Shown piece by piece: positions 8,910 to 17,177 of a stretch of 42,812 bases of DNA. A program made the position numbers and the translations under genes. The stretch comes from an uncultured Alphaproteobacteria bacterium (GTDB lineage Bacteria; Pseudomonadota; Alphaproteobacteria; Caulobacterales; Aquidulcibacteraceae): positions 1-42,812 of the forward strand of contig CADEEA010000026.1 of the NCBI GenBank assembly GCA_902826245.1, read 5' to 3'. Numbering within the stretch: the first letter of the stretch is position 1; each line of letters opens with the position of its first letter. The notes under the pieces were generated by a model, which saw only the letters and a program-made list of their open reading frames with translations, did no database searches and had not been told where the DNA came from.

Positions 8910-9934
8910 GTAGTTACGTCATTCGCGCCGCAGGCCCGGCGGACTTTGAGGGTTTCCTGCAATTGCGCGAGATCGCCGGCGCGGGCTTTACCAGCCTGAT
9001 GCTCGATGACAAGGCGATGGCGGCGAGGCTCGACCACGTCGCTCAGAGTTTTTCCTCTGGCGCCGTAGAGCCCGGCGCCGAGCGTTATTTCCTGGCGCTG
9101 GAGCACGTCGAAACGGGTGCGCTCGCTGGCTGCTGCGGGGTCAAGGCGAGCATCGGCGAGACGCCGCCTTTCTTCAATTTTCGCATCATCACTGAGGCGC
9201 AATCGTCGCCGGTGGTGAGCCGTCGATTCGACATGCGCGTGCTTGTCGGGGTCAACGATTTCACTGGCTGCTCTGAGGTGGGCTCGCTTTTCGTGCGCCC
9301 CGAGCATCGGGCGAACGGCGTCGGGCGCATGGTGGCGCAGAGTCGCTACATGCTGATGGCGAGCGCGCCGCGCCGCTTCCGCGATCAAGTGGTGTCAGAA
9401 CTGCGCGGTGTCGTCTCGCCCGAGGGCGTGTCGCCATTTTGGGAGGCTTTGGGGCGGCATTTCTTCCGCATGGATTTCTCCGAGGCCGACAAATTGAGCG
9501 CCATCACCGACAATCAGTTTATTCTCGATCTAACGCCCCAACATCCCATTTATGTCGACTTGCTTCCAGAAGCGGCTCGCGCCGTAATCGGCCAGTGCCA
9601 TAGGGATGGCGAGGGCGCGCGCAAATTGCTCGAATGGGAAGGGTTTAGCTTTTCCAACGTGATCGACATCTTCGATGGCGGCCCGTTGATGAGCGTCAAG
9701 CGCGATCACATCCGCACTCTGCGCGAGTCAAGGCGCGTCCCGCTCGCGATCGCCGCGGACCCAAACGCCGGCAAGCGAGGGTTGATCGCGGTGGATTCGT
9801 TGCGAGATTTTCGCTGCGTCTCCGGTCGCGTGCAGATGCAAGACGGCGCCGCTGGCGTTACCCCAGAGGTATTGAGTGCACTCCGCCTCGATGCGGGTGC
9901 GGAGGCTTTGGTGTGGGTGGGCGATGCGCACTGA
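8906..9934 (+). CDS. astA: Arginine N-succinyltransferase
   Basis: AstA transfers succinyl from succinyl-CoA to the alpha-amino group of arginine, the first step of the AST route of arginine degradation. The 342-residue protein matches the family throughout: an N-terminal GNAT-like part (IRAAGPADFEGFLQLREIAG), the highly conserved EVGSLFVRPEHRANGVGRM acyl-CoA loop, FWEALGRHFFRMDFSEAD, and HPIYVDLLPEAARAVIGQCH, followed by the second domain with FDGGPLMSV. The start ATG overlaps the M20 gene stop; the end overlaps astD by 11 nt. The operon context with astD and astB makes the call firm. Confidence 0.95.
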   Translation: MSSYVIRAAGPADFEGFLQLREIAGAGFTSLMLDDKAMAARLDHVAQSFSSGAVEPGAERYFLALEHVETGALAGCCGVKASIGETPPFFNFRIITEAQSSPVVSRRFDMRVLVGVNDFTGCSEVGSLFVRPEHRANGVGRMVAQSRYMLMASAPRRFRDQVVSELRGVVSPEGVSPFWEALGRHFFRMDFSEADKLSAITDNQFILDLTPQHPIYVDLLPEAARAVIGQCHRDGEGARKLLEWEGFSFSNVIDIFDGGPLMSVKRDHIRTLRESRRVPLAIAADPNAGKRGLIAVDSLRDFRCVSGRVQMQDGAAGVTPEVLSALRLDAGAEALVWVGDAH

Positions 9935-11372
9935 ACTCTACATGGACGGCAAGTGGCAGGCCGGCGCCGGCGAGGCCTTCGCTTCCTATGATCCTGCGAC
10001 CGGCGACAAAGTCTGGGAGGGGCGCGCCGCCAGCGAGGACGACGTAGCCGAAGCCATGGCCGCGGCGCGACTGGCGTTCCCCGTCTGGTCACGACGACCG
10101 CTTCTAGAGCGCATCGTCGTGGTGCGTGCATTCGCGAAAGCGATCGAAGCGCGCGGCGGCGCGCTCGCGAACCTGATTAGTCGCGAAATGGGAAAGGCGC
10201 TTTGGGATTCCAAGGGCGAAGTCCAAGCCATGATTGGCAAAATCGAATTGTCGATCCGCGCCCAAGCGGAGCGGGCGGGCGCGCGGGAGGAACCAGCCGC
10301 ATTCGGCGCCATGACCCTCTCGCACGCTGCGCACGGGGTGCTCGCAGTGTTCGGGCCGTTCAATTTTCCTGGCCACCTGCCCAACGGACACATCGTGCCG
10401 GCGTTGCTCGCGGGCAATTGCGTGCTGTTCAAACCGAGCGAACTGACCCCCGGCGTCGGCGCCCTGATGATCGAAGCGTGGGAAGAAGCGGGCTTGCCTG
10501 CCGGCGTGCTTAACCTGCTGCAGGGCGGGCGCGATACAGGTGCGGCGCTGCTGGATGCGCATGGGCTTGCCGGCGTGCTGTTTACCGGCTCGGCACATAC
10601 TGGAGCACTGATACACCGGAAGTTCGCGGGGCGCCCCGATGTTCTGCTGGCGCTCGAACTCGGCGGCAACAATCCGTTAATCGCGTGGCCACCGGTCGAC
10701 GCGCACGCGGCGGCCAATCTCATCATTCATTCCGCCTTCGCGACCAGCGGGCAGCGCTGCTCCTGCGCGCGGCGCTTGATTGTGCCAGAAGGCGCAGCGG
10801 GCGACGACATCGTGGCGGCGCTGATTGCGTTGTTGCCGCGCATCGGCGTCGGCGGCTCCACCGAGACGCCCGAGCCCTTCATGGGTCCGCTGGTGAACGG
10901 GGCATCGGCCGAGCGCGCGCACTTGTTCGAACAGGGCCTCATCGCCATGGGCGCCAAGTCGCTCGTTGCCGTCAAGCGAGAGGGCGCGTTTGTGCATCCA
11001 GCTCTGATCGATGTAACCGGGCTTTCACCGCCGGATGAGGAATTGTTCGGCCCGGTGCTGCAACTTTATCGCGTCGCTGATTTTGACCACGCGCTCGACG
11101 TCGCCAACGCCACCCGCTTCGGGCTCGCGGGCGGCTTGATCAGCGACGATGCGACGCTATGGGCGCGGGTGAGGCAGGAGTTGCGCGCAGGCGTGTTGAA
11201 CTGGAACCGGCCCACCACCGGCGCGTCGGGCGCGATGCCGTTTGGCGGGCCGGGTCTTTCGGGTTCACTGAGGCCAAGCGCCTATTACGCGGCCGATTAC
11301 GTCGCCTATCCCATCGCCTCGCAGATCGCGGAGAAAGCGCAGGCGATCCCCGCTCCGGGCATACCGGCATGA
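9924..11372 (+). CDS. astD: Succinylglutamate-semialdehyde dehydrogenase
   Basis: AstD oxidises N-succinylglutamate 5-semialdehyde to N-succinylglutamate with NAD, the fourth AST step. The 482-residue protein shows the aldehyde dehydrogenase fold: the N-terminal ELYMDGKWQAGAGEAF, Rossmann region FGPFNFPGHLPNGHIVPALL, cofactor loop FTGSAHTGALIH, catalytic Glu in LALELGGNNPLI and catalytic Cys in TSGQRCSCARRL. GHLPNGHI is typical of AstD within the superfamily. Start ATG 9924 overlaps astA by 11 nt; the downstream ATG at 9942 would cut into the conserved N terminus. Its stop overlaps astB (ATGA). Confidence 0.95.
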   Translation: MRTELYMDGKWQAGAGEAFASYDPATGDKVWEGRAASEDDVAEAMAAARLAFPVWSRRPLLERIVVVRAFAKAIEARGGALANLISREMGKALWDSKGEVQAMIGKIELSIRAQAERAGAREEPAAFGAMTLSHAAHGVLAVFGPFNFPGHLPNGHIVPALLAGNCVLFKPSELTPGVGALMIEAWEEAGLPAGVLNLLQGGRDTGAALLDAHGLAGVLFTGSAHTGALIHRKFAGRPDVLLALELGGNNPLIAWPPVDAHAAANLIIHSAFATSGQRCSCARRLIVPEGAAGDDIVAALIALLPRIGVGGSTETPEPFMGPLVNGASAERAHLFEQGLIAMGAKSLVAVKREGAFVHPALIDVTGLSPPDEELFGPVLQLYRVADFDHALDVANATRFGLAGGLISDDATLWARVRQELRAGVLNWNRPTTGASGAMPFGGPGLSGSLRPSAYYAADYVAYPIASQIAEKAQAIPAPGIPA

Positions 11373-12709
11373 GTGCGGAGGAGATCAATTTCGACGGGCT
11401 CGTCGGGCCGACGCACAATTATGCCGGGCTCTCGGAGGGCAATCTTGCCTCGCTCCGTAACGCCAACATGGTGGCGCGTCCGCGAGAGGCCGCGCTGCAG
11501 GGGCTCGCCAAGATGCAGCGCCTGCGCGCGCTCGGATTGAGTCAAGGCGTGCTGCCCCCGCACGAACGGCCGAGCATTGCTTGGCTGCGCACGCTCGGGT
11601 TTAGCGGCACGGATGCGCACGTGTGGGAGCGTGCTTGGCGCGAGGAGCAAACCATGGCGCGCGCGGCCTTGGCTTCATCGGCGATGTGGGCGGCGAATGC
11701 GGCGACTATTTCCCCCAGCGCCGATTGCAGCGACGGCAGGTTGCATGCGAGCGTCGCCAACCTGCAAACCATGCTCCACCGGATATTGGAAGCAGAGCAA
11801 ACCGAGCGCACATTGCTTAAATTGCTGCCCGATGATGCACGCTTTGCAGTGCATCCGGCGCTCTTGGCGCATGATGCGCTGTCGGACGAGGGCGCGGCCA
11901 ATCACATGCGCATGGCCGCGAGCGCGGGCGCGCCAGGCGTCGAAATTCTTGTCTATGGTCGCCAGGCGGGAGAGCCGCGATCGGGTTTCCCGGCGCGCCA
12001 GACCCTGGAAGCGTGCCGCGCGCTTGCGCGCCGCCATCGGCTGGCGGAGGCGCGTACGGTGTACGCACGCCAGTCCAGCGCGGCGATCGACGCGGGGGCT
12101 TTCCACAACGATGTCGTGGCGGTAGCGCACGAACACGTCCTGTTCCACCACGAAGACGCCTTCGCCGATAAGGCAGCGCTCTATTCCGAGATCCGTGCGG
12201 CTGCGAAGGGCTTGTTCGAGCCGGTGTTTGTGGAGGTTCCGCGCGAACGCGTCGGTTTGGAGGACGCGGTCTCGTCCTATTTGTTCAACTCGCAGCTGGT
12301 GCGATTGCCGGGAGCGTCGTCGTTGACGCTCGTCGCACCAACCGAGGTGCGCGAAAACAACCGCGCCGCCGATTTCGTGCGTGAGATGAAAGATGCGCCA
12401 GGCGCCGCCATCAGCGCGTTTGAATTTGTCGAAGTGCGCGAAAGTATGCGCAATGGGGGCGGGCCCGCGTGCTTGCGCCTGCGGATTGTCATGAACACGC
12501 AGGAGCGTGCAGCGGCGGCGGCGGGATTTTTTCTGGACGACGCACTCGCCGCCAAACTCGAGAGCTGGATTAGGGCGCACTACCGGGAAGAATTGGCGCC
12601 TGGCGATCTTGCCGACCCCGCTTTGGTGGGCGAGACCCAGGCCGCGCTCGACGCGCTGAGCCGCATCCTGCCCTTGGGATCCGACTTTTATCCGTTTCAG
12701 CGGAACTGA
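11369..12709 (+). CDS. astB: N-succinylarginine dihydrolase
   Basis: AstB removes two ammonia molecules and carbon dioxide from N-succinylarginine, giving N-succinylornithine; it belongs to the amidinotransferase/penteine fold. The 446-residue protein begins with the diagnostic NFDGLVGPTHNYAGLSEGN and continues with NMVARPREAALQGLAKM. The catalytic region is visible as GAFHNDVVAVAHEHVLFHHE and the nucleophilic Cys in NGGGPACLRLRIV. Start ATG 11369 overlaps astD. It is the last AST gene here: neither astC (transaminase) nor astE (desuccinylase) is in the window. Confidence 0.96.
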   Translation: MSAEEINFDGLVGPTHNYAGLSEGNLASLRNANMVARPREAALQGLAKMQRLRALGLSQGVLPPHERPSIAWLRTLGFSGTDAHVWERAWREEQTMARAALASSAMWAANAATISPSADCSDGRLHASVANLQTMLHRILEAEQTERTLLKLLPDDARFAVHPALLAHDALSDEGAANHMRMAASAGAPGVEILVYGRQAGEPRSGFPARQTLEACRALARRHRLAEARTVYARQSSAAIDAGAFHNDVVAVAHEHVLFHHEDAFADKAALYSEIRAAAKGLFEPVFVEVPRERVGLEDAVSSYLFNSQLVRLPGASSLTLVAPTEVRENNRAADFVREMKDAPGAAISAFEFVEVRESMRNGGGPACLRLRIVMNTQERAAAAAGFFLDDALAAKLESWIRAHYREELAPGDLADPALVGETQAALDALSRILPLGSDFYPFQRN

Positions 12710-12747
12710 CGCCGCGTGCGCGCATCCGCTCAGAAGGCGAGGCTGAG

Positions 12748-13680
12748 ATGACACGAAAGCTGATAGCGCTGCTTGCGCTTGCACTTGCGCTGGCGGGAAC
12801 AGCGGCTGCGCAAAACCTGAGTTTGCGCGCGCCGCCATGGGCCCAAGCTTTACTCGCGTCTGACATCATCCCGACCACCGGTGGACGCGCCATCCTTGGC
12901 GCCCCGGGGATCGACGCGTCCGTGCGGGCAACCATTGCGCCGCCGCGCGGGGGCGTCGCGCGCGTGATCCGCTACGATTTGCGCGGGCAGACCGCCCAGC
13001 TTTCGCTGCGCCGCTTCACCGGCCATCCCAATATCGGCTGGTGGCTGTGGGGCTCGGATGCGCCGCGCGTAAGTGCGCTCACGCCAGCACAACGCGAAGA
13101 GATCGCAAACCTTGCGCGTTCGGCATCGGGTGTCGCGGGCGCTTCGGCGGGGAGCGACGAGGTCTGCTCGGCGGGTGAGCAAGCGTTTGTGGAAATTCTG
13201 GTTGGTGGTCGTTCAACAAGCTTGACCCGCGCGTGCCTTTCCGATGCCGACGTCGTCGGGCGGCTGGTGTTGCGCCTGTCGGCGCTTGCGGGTTCGCGCA
13301 CAGAAGAGGAATTGGCCGCCGCCGCGCTCAACGAATTGTTGGACGCCGACCGCGCCTTCGCCGCCAAGGCCGCCAGCGACGGCGTGCCGGCGGCGTTTCA
13401 GGCTTATGCAGCCGAGGATGCGTTGATGTTGACACGTGAGAATATCGTCTCCGGGCGCGCGGGTGTGACGCAGCGTTTCGCCACGTGGCCGGAGGGCGCG
13501 CGGCTTGAGTGGACGCCTCATGCGGGGCGTGTCTCGGCGCGTGGCGACATGGGCTGGACCTGGGGCGATTCTGTTTTCGTCGCTGCTGATGGTGCGCGTA
13601 CGCCGGGGCGTTATGTTTCTGTGTGGACGCGCGATCTGGATGGCAATTGGCGCTTTGCGGTCGATGCGGGCGTTGAGTGA
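12748..13680 (+). CDS. Secreted protein with C-terminal NTF2-like (SnoaL/DUF4440-type) domain
   Basis: A 310-residue protein with a signal peptide (MTRKLIALLALALALAG, cleavage after AAA near residue 22). The middle part (about 25-180) is not recognised; it contains two cysteines (EVCSAGEQ and TRACLSDAD) that could form a disulfide in the periplasm. Residues about 190-310 resemble NTF2-like domains of the DUF4440 type: LLDADRAFAAKAASDGVPAA, AYAAEDALML, GDMGWTWGDSVF and YVSVWTRDLDGNWRFAVDAG. Such domains bind small ligands or act as cyclases; no function can be assigned. It follows astB by 38 bp with a GGCGAGG-like site before ATG 12748, so it may be co-transcribed with the AST genes. Confidence 0.78.
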   Translation: MTRKLIALLALALALAGTAAAQNLSLRAPPWAQALLASDIIPTTGGRAILGAPGIDASVRATIAPPRGGVARVIRYDLRGQTAQLSLRRFTGHPNIGWWLWGSDAPRVSALTPAQREEIANLARSASGVAGASAGSDEVCSAGEQAFVEILVGGRSTSLTRACLSDADVVGRLVLRLSALAGSRTEEELAAAALNELLDADRAFAAKAASDGVPAAFQAYAAEDALMLTRENIVSGRAGVTQRFATWPEGARLEWTPHAGRVSARGDMGWTWGDSVFVAADGARTPGRYVSVWTRDLDGNWRFAVDAGVE

Positions 13681-13707
13681 TCGCAGCGGTTTTTCCGCCG
13701 CGTTGCC

Positions 13708-14244
13708 TTACCCCGTAAACCCGCCTTCAGCGAGAAACGCCAGTTCGTCTGCCGTACTCGTGCGCCCCAACGCAATGTTGCGGTGGGGAAAGCGACCGAA
13801 GCGGGCGATGATGTCGCGGTGCAGTAGGGCGTATTTCAGGAAATCCACGTCGCCGGTTTTTTCCATCAGCGCCACGCAGCGTGCCTGCCATGCGATATTC
13901 TCCGCATGCTCGAACGGCAAATAGAAGAAGATGCGCAGCGGCATCGCAATGGCGCGGTCGTGGCCTGCGTTCACCGCACGGTCGGCAAGCGCCTGCGCCA
14001 GCGGGTCGGTCGCAAACGCATGCGCCGAGCCTCGATAGATATTGCGCGGAATTTGATCGAGCAGGAGGATTAGCGCCAGCGCGCCTTCGGCGCTATCCTC
14101 CCAGGATGCGAACTCGCCTCGCGAGGCGGCGTGATGGGCGGCTTCGAAGCGGGTGCGTAAGGCGTCGTCGAAGGCGGGGTCCTTCTTGAACCAGGCAGCG
14201 GGGCCTGCGGCGGTCCAGAAGGCGAGGATTTCGGCTGGGGTCAC
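13708..14244 (-). CDS. DUF924 family protein
   Basis: A 178-residue protein of the widespread DUF924 family (all-helical, TPR-like fold, function unknown). Family marks are the opening TPAEILAFWTAAGPAAWFKK with F..D..L..RF, then the core ILLLDQIPRNIYRGSAHAFATD and FFYLPFEHAENIAWQ, and the end HRDIIARFGRFPHRN. The GTG start at 14244 overlaps the stop of the Uma2 gene (GTGA), so the two are translationally coupled. The frame stays open upstream, but that extension has no family similarity. It converges with the NTF2-like gene, 27 bp between stops. Confidence 0.87.
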   Translation of the reverse strand: MTPAEILAFWTAAGPAAWFKKDPAFDDALRTRFEAAHHAASRGEFASWEDSAEGALALILLLDQIPRNIYRGSAHAFATDPLAQALADRAVNAGHDRAIAMPLRIFFYLPFEHAENIAWQARCVALMEKTGDVDFLKYALLHRDIIARFGRFPHRNIALGRTSTADELAFLAEGGFTG

Positions 14245-14801
14245 GCGCTCATCAACACCAGCGCCGCGCCCGGCGCGCACAACGGCGTAAGCGCTGCGCC
14301 CACGGCGTATTCCGACACATCGGCCCAGCCAGCCCCGCCCGCGCGGCGATGCACACGCGTCAGCCGTGACGGCGCATGGATGGCCCAATATTCCTGGACG
14401 CCGTGATTGGCGTAACGCTGCGCTTTTTCGCTGATGTCGTAAGACCAAGAATCGTGGCCGACCTCGATAGCGAGCACCACCTTGTCCGGAGTTAGATCCT
14501 TGATCGCCAGTGCCGAGGCGAACACCACGTAGTCGGGTTCGACGAAGGTTTTCGCGTCGAGGTAGAGCGTCGTCTCTGCGAGGAAGGAGAAATGCGGGTG
14601 GATGCTGGTTGCCAGCCATTTCATCACGGCGAGGCGCACATCCTCGTGCAGCGGACCTTTGGGCGACTTGTCCCTGACTTCCCCATCAAGCAGCTCGAAC
14701 CTAGCGTCCGGACTGGCCACGCCCTTCTCGATCAGCGCCCAGATCTGGGCGACGGTGAATTTGGCCTGCGGCCATTGCGAGGCGAGAACCGGAGCATTCA
14801 T
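14241..14801 (-). CDS. Uma2 family (DUF820) endonuclease-fold protein
   Basis: A 186-residue member of the Uma2/DUF820 family, a PD-(D/E)XK nuclease-fold group expanded in cyanobacteria and found scattered elsewhere. The core is FELLDGEVRDKSP, then VEPDYVVFASALAI with the fold's acidic residue, LAIEVGHDSWSYDISEKAQR with Glu and Lys of the presumed active site, and YANHGVQEYWAI. Nuclease activity is expected from the fold, but the biological role is not established for the family. Upstream of DUF924 and overlapping it by 4 nt, it forms a two-gene unit. Confidence 0.87.
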   Translation of the reverse strand: MNAPVLASQWPQAKFTVAQIWALIEKGVASPDARFELLDGEVRDKSPKGPLHEDVRLAVMKWLATSIHPHFSFLAETTLYLDAKTFVEPDYVVFASALAIKDLTPDKVVLAIEVGHDSWSYDISEKAQRYANHGVQEYWAIHAPSRLTRVHRRAGGAGWADVSEYAVGAALTPLCAPGAALVLMSA

Positions 14802-14860
14802 AGGCGCACCATAGCATGGCGACGGCTAGCATGCGAGGCCGGTCGTGCTGACCTTGACGC

Positions 14861-15790
14861 TCACGCCAACCTGATTTCCCGCAGCCGCTCCAGCAAATAA
14901 TCCTGCGCCGTGATCGACACAGGATAGCGGTTTGGATGCTCAGCATCGATGCACGCAGGCAGCGTTTCGATCAGATAGTCCGGCGCAAAATGCAGGAAAA
15001 ACGGGATCGAGTAGCGGGGCAGGTGCGCGCGCTCTGCGCTTGGATTGCGCACGCGGTGGGTGGTCGAGGGGAGTTTGTGGTTGGTCAGACGCTGCAACAT
15101 GTCGCCAATGTTGACCACGAGCGCGCCTTCAGGCGGATTGACTTCGATCCACGCCCCCTCACGCGTCAGCAATTGCAGTCCCGCTTCCTCTGCGCCGAGC
15201 AGGAGTGTTATGGCGTTGATGTCCTCATGCGCCTCGGCGCGTATGCCATCGGGGTTTGCGGGGAGCGGGGGATAATGCAACAGGCGCAGGATTGAATTGC
15301 CCTCTCGTATCGCTGCGTCGAAGAAGTCTTCGCGCTGACCAAGATAGCGCGCGATCGAGCGCAGCAGATCGAGGCCAAGCGCATCGAGTGCTTGGAAGAG
15401 CGCGTAAAGTCGTGGTCGGAAATCAAGCAATTCCTCGGGCCACAAATTCGCGGGCATGGTCTGCGAGTACCTGTGTTCTGGCGGCAGTTCGCGACCGACG
15501 TGCCAGAATTCCTTGAGGTCGACCTTGTCGGCGCCCTTCGCCGCCTCGACACCAAACGGAACATAGCCGCGCTGCCCGCCGCCGCCGGGTATGTGGTAGC
15601 GCCGCTTGGCCGCTTCGGGCAGCGCAAAGAACGCTTTCACAGCTTTATGCGCACGTGCAATCATCGTTGCGTCCAAGCCATGGTCGGCGACGATCGCAAA
15701 GCCGTAGCGCGCGTAGCTTTCGCCCATGGCTTGAGCGAATCCCTCGGGGTCGGCGCGCCGTTGCGTAAGCGAAAGGGTGTGTAAACTCAT
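14861..15790 (-). CDS. 2-oxoglutarate/Fe(II) oxygenase, isopenicillin N synthase-like
   Basis: A 309-residue non-haem iron oxygenase. The N-terminal DIOX_N-like region (FAIVADHGLD, KAFFALPEAAKRRYH, GYVPFGVEAAKGADKVDLKE) is followed by the 2OG-Fe(II) core: HEDINAITLLLGAEEAGLQL carries the HxD iron ligands and LTNHKLPSTTHRVRNPSAE the distal His, with the 2-oxoglutarate-binding Arg in RYSIPFF. Start ATG 15790 begins directly before SLHTLSL; the longer frame has no similarity. The substrate is unknown; members of this group often act on small metabolites or peptides. It is divergent from the GIY-YIG gene with a 78-bp shared promoter region. Confidence 0.9.
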   Translation of the reverse strand: MSLHTLSLTQRRADPEGFAQAMGESYARYGFAIVADHGLDATMIARAHKAVKAFFALPEAAKRRYHIPGGGGQRGYVPFGVEAAKGADKVDLKEFWHVGRELPPEHRYSQTMPANLWPEELLDFRPRLYALFQALDALGLDLLRSIARYLGQREDFFDAAIREGNSILRLLHYPPLPANPDGIRAEAHEDINAITLLLGAEEAGLQLLTREGAWIEVNPPEGALVVNIGDMLQRLTNHKLPSTTHRVRNPSAERAHLPRYSIPFFLHFAPDYLIETLPACIDAEHPNRYPVSITAQDYLLERLREIRLA

Positions 15791-15868
15791 GGCGAGGAAA
15801 TTGCGCCCGGCGACGCAGACGCGCAACCTCGTCGGCGCGCGATTCTCGCAGACGCGGAGCAAAGCCCG

Positions 15869-16294
15869 ATGTTTTTGTTTGGCGCCCATACATGGCGAGG
15901 CGAAAGCGGGACCCGCTATCGGTTCAAAAGCGTGCTGACCAAAAGTGGGCTGCCGCCTGAGGGCGTGGGCGGCATCTACATCTTTGTCCGCCGCCGCTGG
16001 GTGTTCATTCTCGAGCCGCTTTATGTAGGCAAGGCGCACGACCTCCGTTCACGCCTGCTCGGTCATGAGAAGTGGCCGCGGGCGTTCTGGTATTATGGCG
16101 CCACAGAGCGCCACGTGTCCGAACCGATCCGGGACGAAATCGACCGCCGCCGGGTCGAGGAGGACCTCATCCACGGGCTCAAGCCCCGGATGAACGACGT
16201 CGAGATCCCCAAGGCCGGTCACGACGCGAAAGCCCATGGCGCGCAATTGCGGCGCTGGTTTGGGCTCTCAATGGGGCAAAAGTCGCAAGCTTGA
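15869..16294 (+). CDS. GIY-YIG nuclease-like protein
   Basis: A 141-residue single-domain protein with a GIY-YIG-like core: GGIYIFVRR near residue 34, PLYVGKAHDLRSRLLGH near residue 50 (the YIG part, Arg and His) and a helix with Glu in VEEDLIHGLKPRMND. Length and layout resemble stand-alone GIY-YIG proteins of uncertain role, not UvrC or homing enzymes. It is divergently transcribed from the oxygenase and lies 57 bp before the TVP38 gene. Whether it cleaves DNA is not known. Confidence 0.75.
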   Translation: MFLFGAHTWRGESGTRYRFKSVLTKSGLPPEGVGGIYIFVRRRWVFILEPLYVGKAHDLRSRLLGHEKWPRAFWYYGATERHVSEPIRDEIDRRRVEEDLIHGLKPRMNDVEIPKAGHDAKAHGAQLRRWFGLSMGQKSQA

Positions 16295-16351
16295 GGAGCC
16301 ATCAGTGCTGCGGCTTGACCGCGGCCCTGCCACGGGCGATTGCCAGGGCGC

Positions 16352-17116
16352 ATGAGCAGCCCAACCGATCCCAGTTCGCCGCCGCCCGGGCTTTGGGGTC
16401 AGGTCAAGGATTTCGCCAACAATATGGATTCCAGGGCCTGGCGGGCTCTGGCGATAGCGCTCGCCATGGTCGTGGTTGCGGCGGCCGTGCTGGTGGTCGG
16501 GCGGCTCTATTATGGCGATCAGGTCGAGGCACTCGTTAAAGGCGCGTTCGGTGAAGCGCGGCGCACCTATCTTGGGCTGCCGGTCACCATTCTGGTGTTC
16601 ACGCTCACTGCCTATGTCGGCGCCCCGCAATTCATCCTAATCGCCGCCTGCACTGTGGCGTTCGGGCCAGAGGTTGGCTTTTGGTATGCGTGGGCCGCGA
16701 CCATTGTCTCGGGGGTCGTCACTTATTTTACCGGCCGGCTGGTTGGAGTGCACACGCGCAAGCGCCTCAGCGGCGCTACCGGCGGGCGTTTCACCCGCTT
16801 CATGGGCAAGAACACTTTTCTTGCGAGCCTGGTCGTGCGCAATCTCCCAACCGCGCCGTTCATCGTCGTGAACACCGCGTTTGGCGCCGCGCGAGCCAAT
16901 TTCTGGGCCTACATCGCGGGGCTTGCGCTTGGCGTGTTGCCAAAGACCGCTATCATCGCCTTCGCTGGCGATGGCATCATGGACGCGATCGAGGGCAATA
17001 TTGGTTCGGCGGCGCTCGCGGGCGGCGTGGCCATCGTGCTTTGGTTGTTGGTGACGCTTGTAATCCGCCGCTGGGTGCGTCGGCCGGATGGCGCCAAAGA
17101 CAACGCGGCGGAATAG
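16352..17116 (+). CDS. TVP38/TMEM64 family (DedA superfamily) membrane protein
   Basis: A 254-residue inner-membrane protein of the VTT/SNARE-associated family. After a proline-rich cytoplasmic start come a first membrane helix (ALAIALAMVVVAAAVLVV), then the conserved VTT region: FTLTAYVGAPQFILIAAC, FGPEVGFWYAWAATIVSG, the GRFTRFMGKNTFLA segment and VRNLPTAPFIVVNTAFGA, closing with a last helix and a basic tail. DedA-superfamily members are linked to lipid flipping and membrane homeostasis; the substrate here is not known. ATG 16352 is chosen over the in-frame TTG at 16340. Confidence 0.9.
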   Translation: MSSPTDPSSPPPGLWGQVKDFANNMDSRAWRALAIALAMVVVAAAVLVVGRLYYGDQVEALVKGAFGEARRTYLGLPVTILVFTLTAYVGAPQFILIAACTVAFGPEVGFWYAWAATIVSGVVTYFTGRLVGVHTRKRLSGATGGRFTRFMGKNTFLASLVVRNLPTAPFIVVNTAFGAARANFWAYIAGLALGVLPKTAIIAFAGDGIMDAIEGNIGSAALAGGVAIVLWLLVTLVIRRWVRRPDGAKDNAAE

Positions 17117-17177
17117 CGTCGGGCGGGCATGGGTGTAGCGCCAAAAGCTCCGTCATCGGTTGGGAATGGAACGCACC

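Noticed and set aside
11675..12838. 387-residue open frame on the minus strand opposite astB
   Set aside because: It is antisense to an unmistakable astB, is Arg/Ala/Gln-rich without any domain, and reflects GC bias of the third codon position.
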